Origin: Psettodes erumei
Taxonomy: Eukaryota; Chordata; Actinopteri; Pleuronectiformes; Psettodidae
NCBI GenBank assembly: GCA_016785225.1
Contig: JAFBJZ010000952.1
Coordinates: forward strand, 434,001-498,000
Reading direction: 5' to 3'
DNA: 64,000 nucleotides
Part shown: piece after piece, positions 34,586 through 45,396 of the stretch
How positions within the stretch are numbered: position 1 is the stretch's first letter
Layout of the letters: each line of letters begins with the position of its first letter
The notes under the pieces: generated by a model
What the model was told of the DNA's origin: nothing
The model's database searches: none
What the model saw: only the letters and a program-made list of their open reading frames with translations
Made by a program: the position numbers and the translations under genes

Positions 34586-36805
34586 GTGCTGGCATTACTG
34601 TACATGTTTTTTAAGAGATGTAACTCTTAAGAGCCTGTAGCCCTGGCTTGAGAGACTGTAGCCTGCCCCGAAAGCTGCTCATCATAACAATATATTATAA
34701 TTCTCATATGATAACATACAGACTAATAACAACCATGACTTTCGCTCTTCTAATGCCTGAACACAAGTGTTTCCATGATGCCAGACATAGCAAAAACTTT
34801 GGATGTCTTTGTTAAATTATGACAGTAAAGGCATTATGAGCTGTGTTATACATTTGAGCAAATGCATCTCAAATGTGTTTTTTTTGTACAACTAAATCAT
34901 AAATGTGCCACAATTAATCATGTATGTTTGTAACTATTCTTAATCTATATTTTAGATACATTCAGAATTCACAAATTGTTTGACCTCATGTATGGCGCAT
35001 CACTACTGTAAGACCATCCAGCTTGTTGTTGAATTCTTTATATCAGATTATAATAAATGTGTCAGTCATTATGTACAGTGTACTGTACATTATATAAGGG
35101 AAGTCACAGCTTCTTCTGTAGCCAAGCAGGTTACATTGAACTGATCACAATTTAGACAGCTGAAGATGATGAAACCAGAAAAACAAAGTACGTGACCTCT
35201 GCAGTCATGATCCTGTGCGTGTGACGAGCGGGGAGCTCGTTCCCATTATCACCCATAAACATGCATGGATATCTGTAGCTGTGACTATGCACAGTGACGC
35301 TGTTTTACATGACGGGAGTTTGCTGCTCAGGTTCCATCCTCAGAGAGGAACATATCGTCACATTCATATAGGTTTCAGCCCTGTCAGCAGCTGTGTATAA
35401 CTCACTATAATGGAGCTGTGTGAAGATGTTAGGACAGTTTTAACTGTCATTGTCAACTGTTGTAACTCCTCCTGTGAACTGGAGAATAATTAATTAATAT
35501 AGGATTGGTAAAACACGTGAACAAATGATCATCATTAACCGGCAGGCTCAAAGGTGTGAATAAATGAAAAGAGCGCTCAGTGTTTAAGGCCTGCAGCACA
35601 TGGCTGCACCTAACATCCACATCCTCACTTCCCCTCTAGTCAGGTGACGTTTACGCTGATGTCACAATAAAGGCAAAATGTCCACTGAACATTACAACGA
35701 AAAAGTAAAGGAAAGAACAACATAAATTCATTCCTGACCTCTGAAGTTTAGTTTGTCCAAAAAAAGTAAAAACTTAACTCAAGGTCCTCTTACTAGGTTT
35801 CTTTTTCAGTAGGTCTTCATCTGGAAGGCTACAAGAAGTCATTTAAGAAATGTCTATGAATGAATAAATATAGAAAATGTATTATAATTCATGATAATTA
35901 TTTTTAAAAGTTCTGTAATAAACTGTATTATATGCACTTGTTCATGTCCTTGCTTATAACTACACAGTAATGAGTTATAAAGTGTTCGTATACTAAATGA
36001 TCTGAACCCAGGAAGTTTTGACATCCATTCCTCCGTCCTCCTCCACCTGTAAGCGTCTCTGCCTTCCTTCCTCCTTTAACTCGCGACTCTCGCTGCGGTG
36101 TTTTGATCAGTGGCTGAGCTGCCTGCTCCTCTCCCCCCCTCGCAGTGCATTTCCCCGTCTCCTCTCTTTTCTCAAGCCTCCTTCTCTCTCTCATTATTTC
36201 CTTCAAGTATATACTCCTCTGTGCCATTCTCTCCTCGGAGCTTTGAATTTTCCCCCTTTTCCTCACTCTCTTTCCTCTTACTCTCTCTCCCCCCTCCCCT
36301 CCCCCTCCCCCTCCGACGACCACTTACCAAATTTAACCCCTCACCCACTCCGATGCATTCCACCGGCTTCATAAACACACACATGCTACCCAACACGTAA
36401 TGGTACTTCAGAGGGACTTCCTCCTCTCTCCTCCCTCTGTCCTCACATCTCTCCATCTATTCTCTCCCCCTCTCTCTTTCCCTCTCTCTCTCTCTCTTTC
36501 CTGCTCAAAGTCCTGCTGAACAACAACAACAAGTTGGAAAAATGAAAGTGGGGTGACAACTGCGAGTCCCCTTTCTGCGTCCCCTCCAGGGCCAGTGTGA
36601 AGTTTTCAGTTTGATTGAAGGCCTCTTTTCTGTGGTGTGCGGTGTGAAAGCTGTCCTAATTGAATGATAAAGTGCCCCGAGATGGAGTCCAGTGAATAGG
36701 CAACAATGGCCAGCCTGTGTGTGGTAGAGGGATTTTGGTTCACATCCAGCCTCTGCCTCTCTGCTCCGAGAGGGGGCCTATTATAACGCTCTCTGCTGGA
36801 CTCGG

Positions 36806-36813
36806 TCACGTGA
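36806..36813. promoter_or_regulatory. Palindromic E-box (TCACGTGA) in a GC-rich patch
   Basis: TCACGTGA is the full palindrome bound by USF and MiT/TFE bHLH factors. It sits in a GC-rich, moderately CpG-rich stretch (about 36.76-36.92 kb) within the inferred plagl2 intron. Confidence 0.35.
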
Positions 36814-36970
36814 CGCCGCCTCGCTCCCCGCTACTCCCCCCCCCACTCTCAGGCCCCCACCCCCACCGTGTGGCCCGGCCAATCCGGTCACATCATCTGC
36901 CTCCTCTTTGCTCTGCCGGTTCGGTTGGATGGTCTCATTTTGCCAGCAAGTGACTTTCAGCGGCAGCTAT

Positions 36971-36974
<4 letters not shown>

Positions 36975-37002
<28 letters not shown>
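36975..37002. repeat. (GT)n microsatellite
   Basis: About 14 units. Confidence 0.95.
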
Positions 37003-40000
37003 CTATTAAGTCAGAGTCCTCTGTGAGTCCGTCCACTGATCCCAGGACACTTGGGTGACATGGAACCGCAGAAAAAGTTGTAAGAAAATAAATTTTTCTC
37101 AAGTTCTACAAGATAAAGGAAAAAAATCACATATTTCAAATCACATTTCAGATTCCTGCTTGTCTCTTTAGCTTGTGACCCATTAAAACGAGGTGATATC
37201 TTCTTACAACCCCTAGCTTTGGCTTTGTGTGAGCGTGAGTTACGAGCAGTTCACAAACAAACTGCTTTATCTCAGATTGCCTGAACAACTATCAGGGTCT
37301 GAAAAAAGTTTTTTCAATATTTCACAAGAAAAGAAGCAAAGGTGAGAGAAAATTCACAATAAAGAATACAAGGGGATGTACAGTAAATGAGGATTTTCCA
37401 TATTTACTAAAAGAAGGCACACAGGTTTTGTGTAATTCCAACAGAAGAAAGGCAGCACCACTGATCACTGCCAGTTTGGTCGCTTGCAAAAACAAATTTA
37501 GCTGCAACAGAGGAAATCACCAGCAGACAAAAGAACCTGTTATATTTAACATGTTTTTTTTTTTTTTTTAAATCGTGCTGTTTCTGTCCTGCTGGAATCT
37601 GTCTGATGGCTCACAGCAGCTCCACTCCAGAGTGATATGACTGGAGCAGCCAGCGACAGCTGCTTTACAGCTGTGTTTTATTTAAAAAAAAGATTTTAAC
37701 ATCAAACTCTCCCACGCTGATTTCTCCTCATATCTCATTCAATGTGGATCAGCTTTTTGATCATCAGGCTGTTTAATATTTCGTCCTTAAACACACAAGC
37801 AACACCAGCAGCAGCAGCAAAGAAAGAAACAACAATAGCAAAAAAGTTGCACTCCTACTCTCCAAACGTGAGCAGCACATCTTCTCTTGCTGCACCCCTA
37901 GAATTGTCTTGGGACCACTTGAGGGGGCACAACCTTTATATTGAGAACTGCATTAATGGAGATATGTTAACTGCACGTTAGATGATTCAGATGGGCTCAG
38001 CAGGCTCAGCGTGTCAAGTTGCCCTTTTCACCTGCTGCATCTTTAGTCATTAAACCATAAAGTTGATGACAAATTGGAGCTGGGAATTTGTTAAAGTGAT
38101 GTTAGGTGACGCCATTGGACGGTTAAGCATGGCCTGGTTTGAGACTGTTGTTGTGAGGATGTAAAGATGGCCGGTTGACCTCCCTTCATTCTCAGCTAGA
38201 TGGCAGTGTGGCCACCGAGAATCCAATCAATACTTGTGACTCATCTATCAGTGCCTCATCTGATATTTAGTTCTACTCCGACTTGCAGGGGAATAACCCT
38301 GTGCGTGTGGATCGGCGGGGCTGGTCGGCTTCATCTTGATGGGGGGGTAGTAGTAAGGCACTGTAAAGAGCTGCGGTACGGATGCGGGGCAATCTGTTAA
38401 CTATTTTACCCTCCGTCTGAAACCTAAACCTTTCGCTGAGAAACACACACACACAGAGCAGAAGACCACCCTCTGGCATCCCAGTCATTCAGATGAAGGA
38501 GAAGTAAAGCTGCAGTTTTAAAATGTGTTATTGAATAACTCCTGAACGCAGCACTACCTCTGCATATCTCTTTCTTTCTTTCTTCCTTTTTTTTCTTTCT
38601 TCAGGATGCGTGTTCCACCTGTTAGCGTGCAGTAACTGAAGAGCTATCAGTGTATATGGATTTGGCACCTCACCTTGTATGATGTGTATGATGATTCGAC
38701 AACAGCAACGATTCTTTGAGTAACTCCCTTAATACAAATTAGCATCTTAAAACTCAACTGGTGTTTGAACCTTCCATAATAATCACTATGGAATATGGGC
38801 AATGGTGGTGCCCATAGTATTAGCATGTAGCGGTGGCCTGTTGAAACTGAAGGGACTCTGGGAAAGAGCATTCACTTAATCTCAGATGATTCTTATGCCC
38901 ACCAGCAGTCAGGATGGAAATGTTGTCGAGGCACACTGCAGTTGTATGGAGGCACCTCATCAGTTCACTTTCCATGATGATGGTGAATGGAGCCCTCTGA
39001 ATTTCATCTGGTGTTGGTTTAAGAGGTTAAAAATTCTCCAGCCATGCCAACAGCTCTGTAATTAGATATAAATAAATTTTAAAAAGCAGCGTTTTTGTCA
39101 TGTGAGCATATGTTGTTCAGGTGAGGTGGCCCTACATCTGCTGTGAACAGAGGACAGTTGCATAGCTTTATTGTGTTCTTGCTGCGTTAGCTCTGTATTG
39201 CAATTTGTACTAAAACCAACAACTAACACTGGGTTAAAGTTCCAACTTTCAGCTTTAATCTGGGGTATTTATCATAAATCCAGCACACATTTTGTGGAGG
39301 AACTGTAAAACCTTTCACAAATAATCCCCAAACATAAGTCACTGAGTTAACAGAAGCTTAAAAAGTCACAAAAAGTCATGATATTTATTATTTGGTCCAG
39401 TGACTGACTGAGGACACTTGGCACTGCAGACGTCGTCTCTTAAATTTTTCATTCAGGTGCATGTCATGTGCCGACACATTGATTTAAAGCAGACTGGGTG
39501 TTTCTGTCGACTTTAAGTCCTTCCTGCTGCTGATGTCAGTGGTGACATCATCGGTGGACAGCAACCATACATGCACAGGTCGAAACACCTCCTCCGCCAT
39601 GCTCTCCCTTGCACATACTCTTTTGCAAACTTGGCCTCTCTGTTCTCGAGGCTTATCATACTGTAGGTCGTCTCATTGTGGTGAAGCCCAGTCCTTTCTT
39701 CACAATGCACCTAGCATTGTCAGTGTTTCTAGTTTATTCAATAACCTTTGTTTCCCTAAAAGACATATAAAGCTGTACAGTATAATGCTGGCCATGTTCT
39801 ATATTTGTCACACTGTCAACACAATCCATGAAAAGTTAATGTGTCTACTAACAAGTATTGTGTGTGTAACCAAAGCCTGATACATCTTCCTGCTCTGTGC
39901 CACAGAGCCCCTTTGTTGTCCAGAGCCGATTAAAAAGACATCAGCGAACCACACTGTTGCACTCACTGACATGTTCCTTCATTACCATGAACACATGCAC

Positions 40001-40314
40001 ACACACACACACACACTCACTGCAGTTTATTTAGACCCAGGCCCACAAAACTCTGTCCTGCTCTCCAAATGTGGATCAATCCCCTGCTGAAAATAGTCCC
40101 TGACAAATGTACTATTATCTCTTGTTTGCTAAAAACTACAGAGGGCCAGCTGTTTGAGGTAATCACTGAGGCTCTTTTAAAAATAGACAACATGTACGCA
40201 TACATGCTTACAAAATGTACATATGTGTACGTGTTTTTGTTGTTCAGGATTGACAACAAGAAAAATATAGAATATTGTCAGCGTTATCCTTTTAAAGATA
40301 TAAGTTTGAATTAT

Positions 40315-40390
40315 ATGGCGCGTCTGTGGCTCAAAAGGCAGAGCGCGTCGTCGGAAGGTCCCAGTCCTCCTCTGGATACTGAACCCTGAA
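40315..40390 (+). mobile_element. Degenerate tRNA-derived SINE-like fragment
   Basis: GTGGCTCAAAAGGCAGAGCG resembles a tRNA-type A box and D arm. Further on, TCGTCGGAAGGTC and GGATACTGAACCC match pieces of a common teleost tRNA-like repeat (GTGGCTCA-GG-AGAGC-GTCGTC-AAGGT-GATACTGAACCCC). The B box is not intact, so it is a dead copy and not a tRNA gene. Confidence 0.55.
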
Positions 40391-42398
40391 ATTCCACAAA
40401 TGTTTCCTGGGTATGATAGTGGTTGATAAGACTACATCAGTGCTATATACACAGTCCATGTACATATGCAGACATCACAGTCAAATACTTAGAGAGGGTA
40501 TAAAAGAAACAAGCATTCTGCGTGTGTTGCATGATGTGTCAGTGAACGGTGACGTTTTTAAACCAGTTTAGCCTCAAGTTCACGACATGCTGCTCCCAAT
40601 ATCTCTTAACTTTGATGGTGACTAATAATTTAATAGCTGATTTATAAAGGTGGACATCTCATTGATAGATCCTCGAGCTGAATCTCGACTTTGTCTGCTA
40701 TTCTCAGCTGTGCCACACTGTTTTGAAATTCATTTTTTTATGGAAGTTTACATGCGGCTTCTGTGACCTACAAACTGTGACATCTCTATATAATGGCACA
40801 GATGAAATGAATGCAGCTGAAGGTAGAGACACAGAGTATTACAAAGACAGTGCCACACCAAGTGGATTTATTGTGGATTGGTCACATCATGGCTGATAAC
40901 CTCAGTGGTGATGATAACCTCATGGTGCATCTGATTGGTGCATCCATAGCTGAGGCGTGTCAATCGTCTCTGCAGTCTTTGCTGTCATATACTGAGAGGA
41001 GAGTAAACTTTGGGTTTGAAATGTTGGTCGGACAAAAGAGACGACTTAAATGTGTAACCCTGGGCTTTGAGAAATTACAGTACAATCATCACTTTCAATG
41101 CTAATTGTGAATAATTGACAAATGAATCAGTAATGAAAACAGTACAGTTGGTTGCAGTCAGTTTGTCTGGTGTAGGTTAGAGTTTTGTATAGCTCTTGTG
41201 TTAAGGCGGTGTGGCTCACCTGTGAGCAGTTACACAATAGGTGCTCCTCTGCCTCAGTACAAAGACTCATCTGTGAGCTCAGATCAAGGTGAAGTGGGTG
41301 AAAGTGCGCTTTGTTTTTATGTGATTGTGTCAGCTCTGTGAATCTGGATGTCTTTTTTTATTTTTGCAATAGACAGTGTGTTTATAATATATCAAGAAAG
41401 GGAAAAGGCTGGAAATTTTGTGTGATACACAGCATGTCACACTGAACTGAAATACCCCGTGTTCTCTGACCTTCTTTCTCTTTAACTCTGTTCCTTGCTC
41501 TCTCTTCTCTTTTCACCCCCTTCTTATGAATGTTATGTTCTCGCTCTCTCTCTCTCCTTCCCTTCTGCTTGCTTGTCGCGCGGCTGTCATCCGCTGAAGG
41601 TGCCTGCGGCCTCCAATTCTCAGAACGTGATCAAGTTTCAAAAAAATTCAAGGAATGCAAGCTGCCCACTGCCCATTTTCAAGGCCCTGTTTATGCAAGA
41701 ATGTTATTTTTACAAGTCTCTACCTTTAACCCCCTCTCTGCAACCCCCCCCCCCCCACACACACACACACACTACTTTCTTCCTTTTCCCTCCCATAACC
41801 CTTAACATCCTTTAAAAATACACGTGGATAAAGGAGGATGGGAGGCTGGGCGCGGGGACGTTCAGCAAACAAGAAACAAAACAGAGGAAAATTAGCAGTA
41901 GAATGAGGGGGGTAAGGAAAGGAGAAAAAAGTGGAAAAGGCTGTGGGGTCTGTTGAAACCTGTAGATTTCTGTAAACAAAAGCCCGTTGAACAATGCCTG
42001 TTGTTTTAAGCTGAGCTGACGTTGCCAAACTTAGAGATTGTTTGTTGCTGACCCCATCTGAATCAGAGAGAGCCCGTGGCAGCCCGGGGAAACAAAAGTG
42101 TCAGAGTCCCAGCGGCCGGGCCGACCCGTGCGTTTCACCCAGAGCAACTGAATCGCCACTGTGTGCTCTGTGCATCAGTCTCCTAACGGATACGGCGCTT
42201 TTATAGGTGACTTTGCCGGTCGACCAGCTGAACAGGATCTGTACTAGTAGAATGGCTCTATACAGAAGAAGAAGCATGCAAATCATAGCAGGCCTCAAAG
42301 CAGGACTGAAGACCTACTGTACATCAAAATCTACATCTACATTCAGTGTAGTCTAAAATACCACTGATGACAACAAACTGATCCAAATGTGTTCAGGG

Positions 42399-42401
<3 letters not shown>

Positions 42402-42461
<60 letters not shown>
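42402..42461. repeat. (GT)n microsatellite, about 30 units
   Basis: The longest uninterrupted dinucleotide tract in the window, followed by a run of G. Confidence 0.97.
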
Positions 42462-42463
<2 letters not shown>

Positions 42464-42685
42464 GGGGTCAGCAAAATATAAAAATAACACAAAACAAAAT
42501 ATAAATAGATAAAGAAACAGCATTTAAAAAAATCACTGCATTTATATTGGAACATGATCAGTTGTGTTGACACCATGTCTGTGTCACCAGAGGGACAGTT
42601 ACAGGCATACAGTATCACACACCAACGCACTAATGACTGTATCATTATAATAACATCAGTAAGTACAACTCTCCCACAAAAGTCA

Positions 42686-42760
42686 GTGGTGCAACAAGTA
42701 CTGTAGAAATATACTTTTACTTCTTACAAGTTAAAGTCCTGCTTTCAAAATCAGGTGGGG
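42686..42760. mobile_element. Fragment related to the AAGTACTTTTACTT teleost repeat
   Basis: CAAGTACTGTAGAAATATAC, then TTTTACTTCTTACAAGTTAA and AGTCCTGCTTTCAAAAT resemble part of the abundant teleost repeat family found at 34438-34585 or a relative of it. Short and diverged. Confidence 0.4.
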
Positions 42761-44020
42761 AAGGAGAGGAAACATGTCTCAAGCCTCATCATCATCATCC
42801 TCTTCATCACAGTGCTAAATGCAGTCGGTAGTGGCAGTCAGTCAGGTGCTTCCTTTTCGAGGCAGCGGAACAGATTTGTCGTATTACCTTCAAATGTTCT
42901 GATCACTTCCCGACAACAGCTGACAGGTAACTTTGCTTTGAGAGGTATCTGACTGTGCAGAGCTGCAGTCGCTGATGTCCAGTCTCACATTGGATTGTTT
43001 TTGTCACAGATCCTAAAGACCCTGCGATAGAGATGAGCAATAGGATTTGGCCAATCAGGACAGCCATCTAGCAGGCTGCTGGTTCAGTGAACGTACCATG
43101 GATCCATATTATAGCTTAGATTTTCCTTAGATGATCAGTCACAATAGTAAATCAGATCAGATCAGTTGGACTGGATAATAACTCTAAATGTCATTATGTC
43201 AAAATGTTTAAGTGTCACATTTAATTTTGTTGCTGTTGCAGCTGTCTGGTGAAAAGATAGTGAAGATGTTGTTCAGAAATGACATTCTGATTTAAGGCTC
43301 AATATTGTGTGTTTAACACAGTCCACAGTGTGCGGTTATGCAATGTGTGTGCAGTTAGTGGTTGTAAACGTGTGCATGTTTGTAGGGTCCGTAAAAGCAC
43401 TGCTCTTTAAACATGATGGAGAGAGAGAGGGAGGGAGGGCGGGCGATTGGCGTGACGCCCACTGGCACCGTGCCCACATCTCCGGCTGCTGTGGAGCTCC
43501 GTGTCACGGTCAGGACTCCCTGCCAGAAGGGCTTTCCCCAGAATCACCTCTGCACACACACACAAAGAGACGCATGCACACACATGCCTCACACTCAGTC
43601 ATGCTGCCCATGTGTTTAGTGTCAACATTTTGATGAAGCTTTTCCAAGCTAATGGTACATCCGGTGGTAATGGTCACTTTTTGGTTTTTTTGTTTTTTAC
43701 TGCTCACCAACAAAGAGGACAAAGTGTGCATCATAAATAACATCTGGTATTGTTGTAAACATGAAAATGCTAAAGGCCCGTTGGTTTTCTTAAGTCATGC
43801 ACAGTCAACAATCTCACTCATTTGCAGTCCTAACCCTGGTACACACTGAACGTGGTGTGCAGGAAACATAACACTGTAGGCTACAAGGTAGCCCACTCTC
43901 CAACCAACTCAAGAGAATGCATGGCTTTCAGGATTGGACTGGAAAAAGTAGCACTGGATATGATGACAGCAAATGTATGGCAGAAACTCCCATGAGTGTA
44001 TTCTTGTTAATACTACTATA

Positions 44021-44150
44021 GGGGGACGTGTCCCCCGTCTTCCCGTTGTTTGAACGTCCTAGCCAACGTGTCGACGATGCCGGTCGCGGTCGGCGAGACC
44101 ACCCCCGACTGTTTTTTCACAAATTAGCGTCGAGCGAGACGCCCATGTTG
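44021..44150. other. CpG-dense segment with short hairpin
   Basis: Roughly 17 CpG dinucleotides in about 130 bases, in an otherwise CpG-poor intron. It opens with GGGGGACGTGTCCCCC (seven-base arms, two-base loop) and contains GGTCGCGGTCGGCGAGACC. A T6 run follows at 44112-44117. I cannot assign it to a known RNA or repeat. Confidence 0.4.
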
Positions 44151-44321
44151 GTCTTTGTTTGTGGAGCCAGTTAATTTTCTAATTAGTCTCCGCCGAACCC
44201 CAGCCATCGTTAAAGCGAGGATGTGTGCTGCCCAGATGTCTCTCTCAGTCCGATGGTACCAGAGAGAGAGAGAGAGAAGTGAGGGTGATACTGATGATAT
44301 TAGACACAGTCGGGGCTGTGT

Positions 44322-44372
44322 TGATGATGATGTTGATGATGATGATGATGATGATGACGCTGATGATGATGG
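44322..44372. repeat. (GAT)n trinucleotide repeat
   Basis: Imperfect GAT repeat; both strands give long low-complexity open frames (poly-Asp, or poly-Ser/Ile). Confidence 0.9.
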
Positions 44373-45149
44373 CAATAATATTTCTGCTGACATGACATTG
44401 CGCTTTGATGCGGTTTGTGTTTGTGGGAGATGTCCCGCAGTGTGTGCCAGCTCGTACGCGTGCACACACACACACACACACACTGGATGACCCAGAGCCG
44501 ACTGCTTATTTAGAGAGGTGCCTCCAGAACGCGTGCCGTCTGGAGGGAAGGAAAACAACCAGAGCAAAGAGGGGAAGAGGAAGAGGTGATTTCTGGGGGT
44601 TTGAACTGGCACGCGGTACAGAAAGGAGGAGTGAGGGATGGAGGGATGAACAAGAGCGGGAGGAAAGTAGGACGATGAGTTGTGAAGCAAAAGGAAGTTG
44701 GTTGGCCACTTGTGATTGGGTCACCTGAGATGCGTCTTAATGCCAAGCAACTGTAAATGTAGCTGCTCAGGTCACTTGGGTCCAGTCAGATGCAGCTGTG
44801 GTCCTTCAGTACCACCGCTCAGAAACCTCAGCGCTGCCTGTGATTGGAATCAAAACTCTGAATATTGTTCAGTCATATGACATGCAAACTGGGCTGCTTA
44901 AATGACAGTATTAGCCCCCAGCTAATTTTCTGCCTGTGTGGCCATTACAGTTGAAGTGATATTATTTACTATAATATCTGTTCAGACAGATGTGGCTGGC
45001 TCATTTTAATTTAAGTTGGATTTTAGTTTCCTGTATGTGTTTTAGTGGATGTGCCATGTTCCATATCTGTGATTAGTTTTGAAATGTTTCATTAGGTTTA
45101 ATGTGAGAAGCGTTTGTGTGGAAATGTATAGGCAAGACTTGTTTATGTA

Positions 45150-45151
<2 letters not shown>

Positions 45152-45205
<54 letters not shown>

Positions 45206-45210
45206 CGTGT
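45152..45210. repeat. (TG)n microsatellite, left arm of an inverted pair
   Basis: About 25 TG units followed by GCGTGCGTGT. It is complementary to the CA tract at 45340-45395. Confidence 0.95.
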
Positions 45211-45339
45211 GCACATCTGAGAGTGTGCGTGGAGCCTGCAGGCTCACTAACAGACACATTCCCAGTGTCAAATAGGCAGAGTGGACTCAGTGTCACCTCC
45301 AACAACCTGACTGACCCCTGCAGCCTCCTCACCAGCCCA

Positions 45340-45355
45340 ACACACACACACACAC

Positions 45356-45395
<40 letters not shown>
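45340..45395. repeat. (CA)n microsatellite, right arm of an inverted pair
   Basis: Two CA blocks separated by GC at 45359-45360. It is complementary to the TG tract 130 bases upstream. Confidence 0.95.

Positions 45396-45396
<1 letters not shown>

Larger units (their letters stand above)
28501..40300 (+). other. plagl2: plagl2 intron 1 (inferred), middle part
   Basis: Mostly AT-rich. It contains dispersed repeats (28611-28733 and 34438-34585), a CA repeat (33506-33545), a GT repeat (36975-37002), pyrimidine-rich tracts (about 29.9-30.1 and 36.0-36.5 kb) and a GC-rich patch with a palindromic E-box at about 36.7-36.9 kb. No coding exon is recognised. Confidence 0.5.

Noticed and set aside
35928..36400. 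Overlapping 90-130 codon frames on both strands
   Set aside because: They come from a pyrimidine-rich (TCTC/CCCT) tract that lacks stops by composition only.
40315..40390. tRNA gene
   Set aside because: Only an A-box-like half is present; no cloverleaf or intact B box. Better explained as a SINE remnant.
44124..44690. 188-codon open frame on the minus strand
   Set aside because: Low-complexity Ser/Thr/Pro translation driven by a GAT repeat, a CA repeat and purine-rich DNA; no family resemblance and no splice context.
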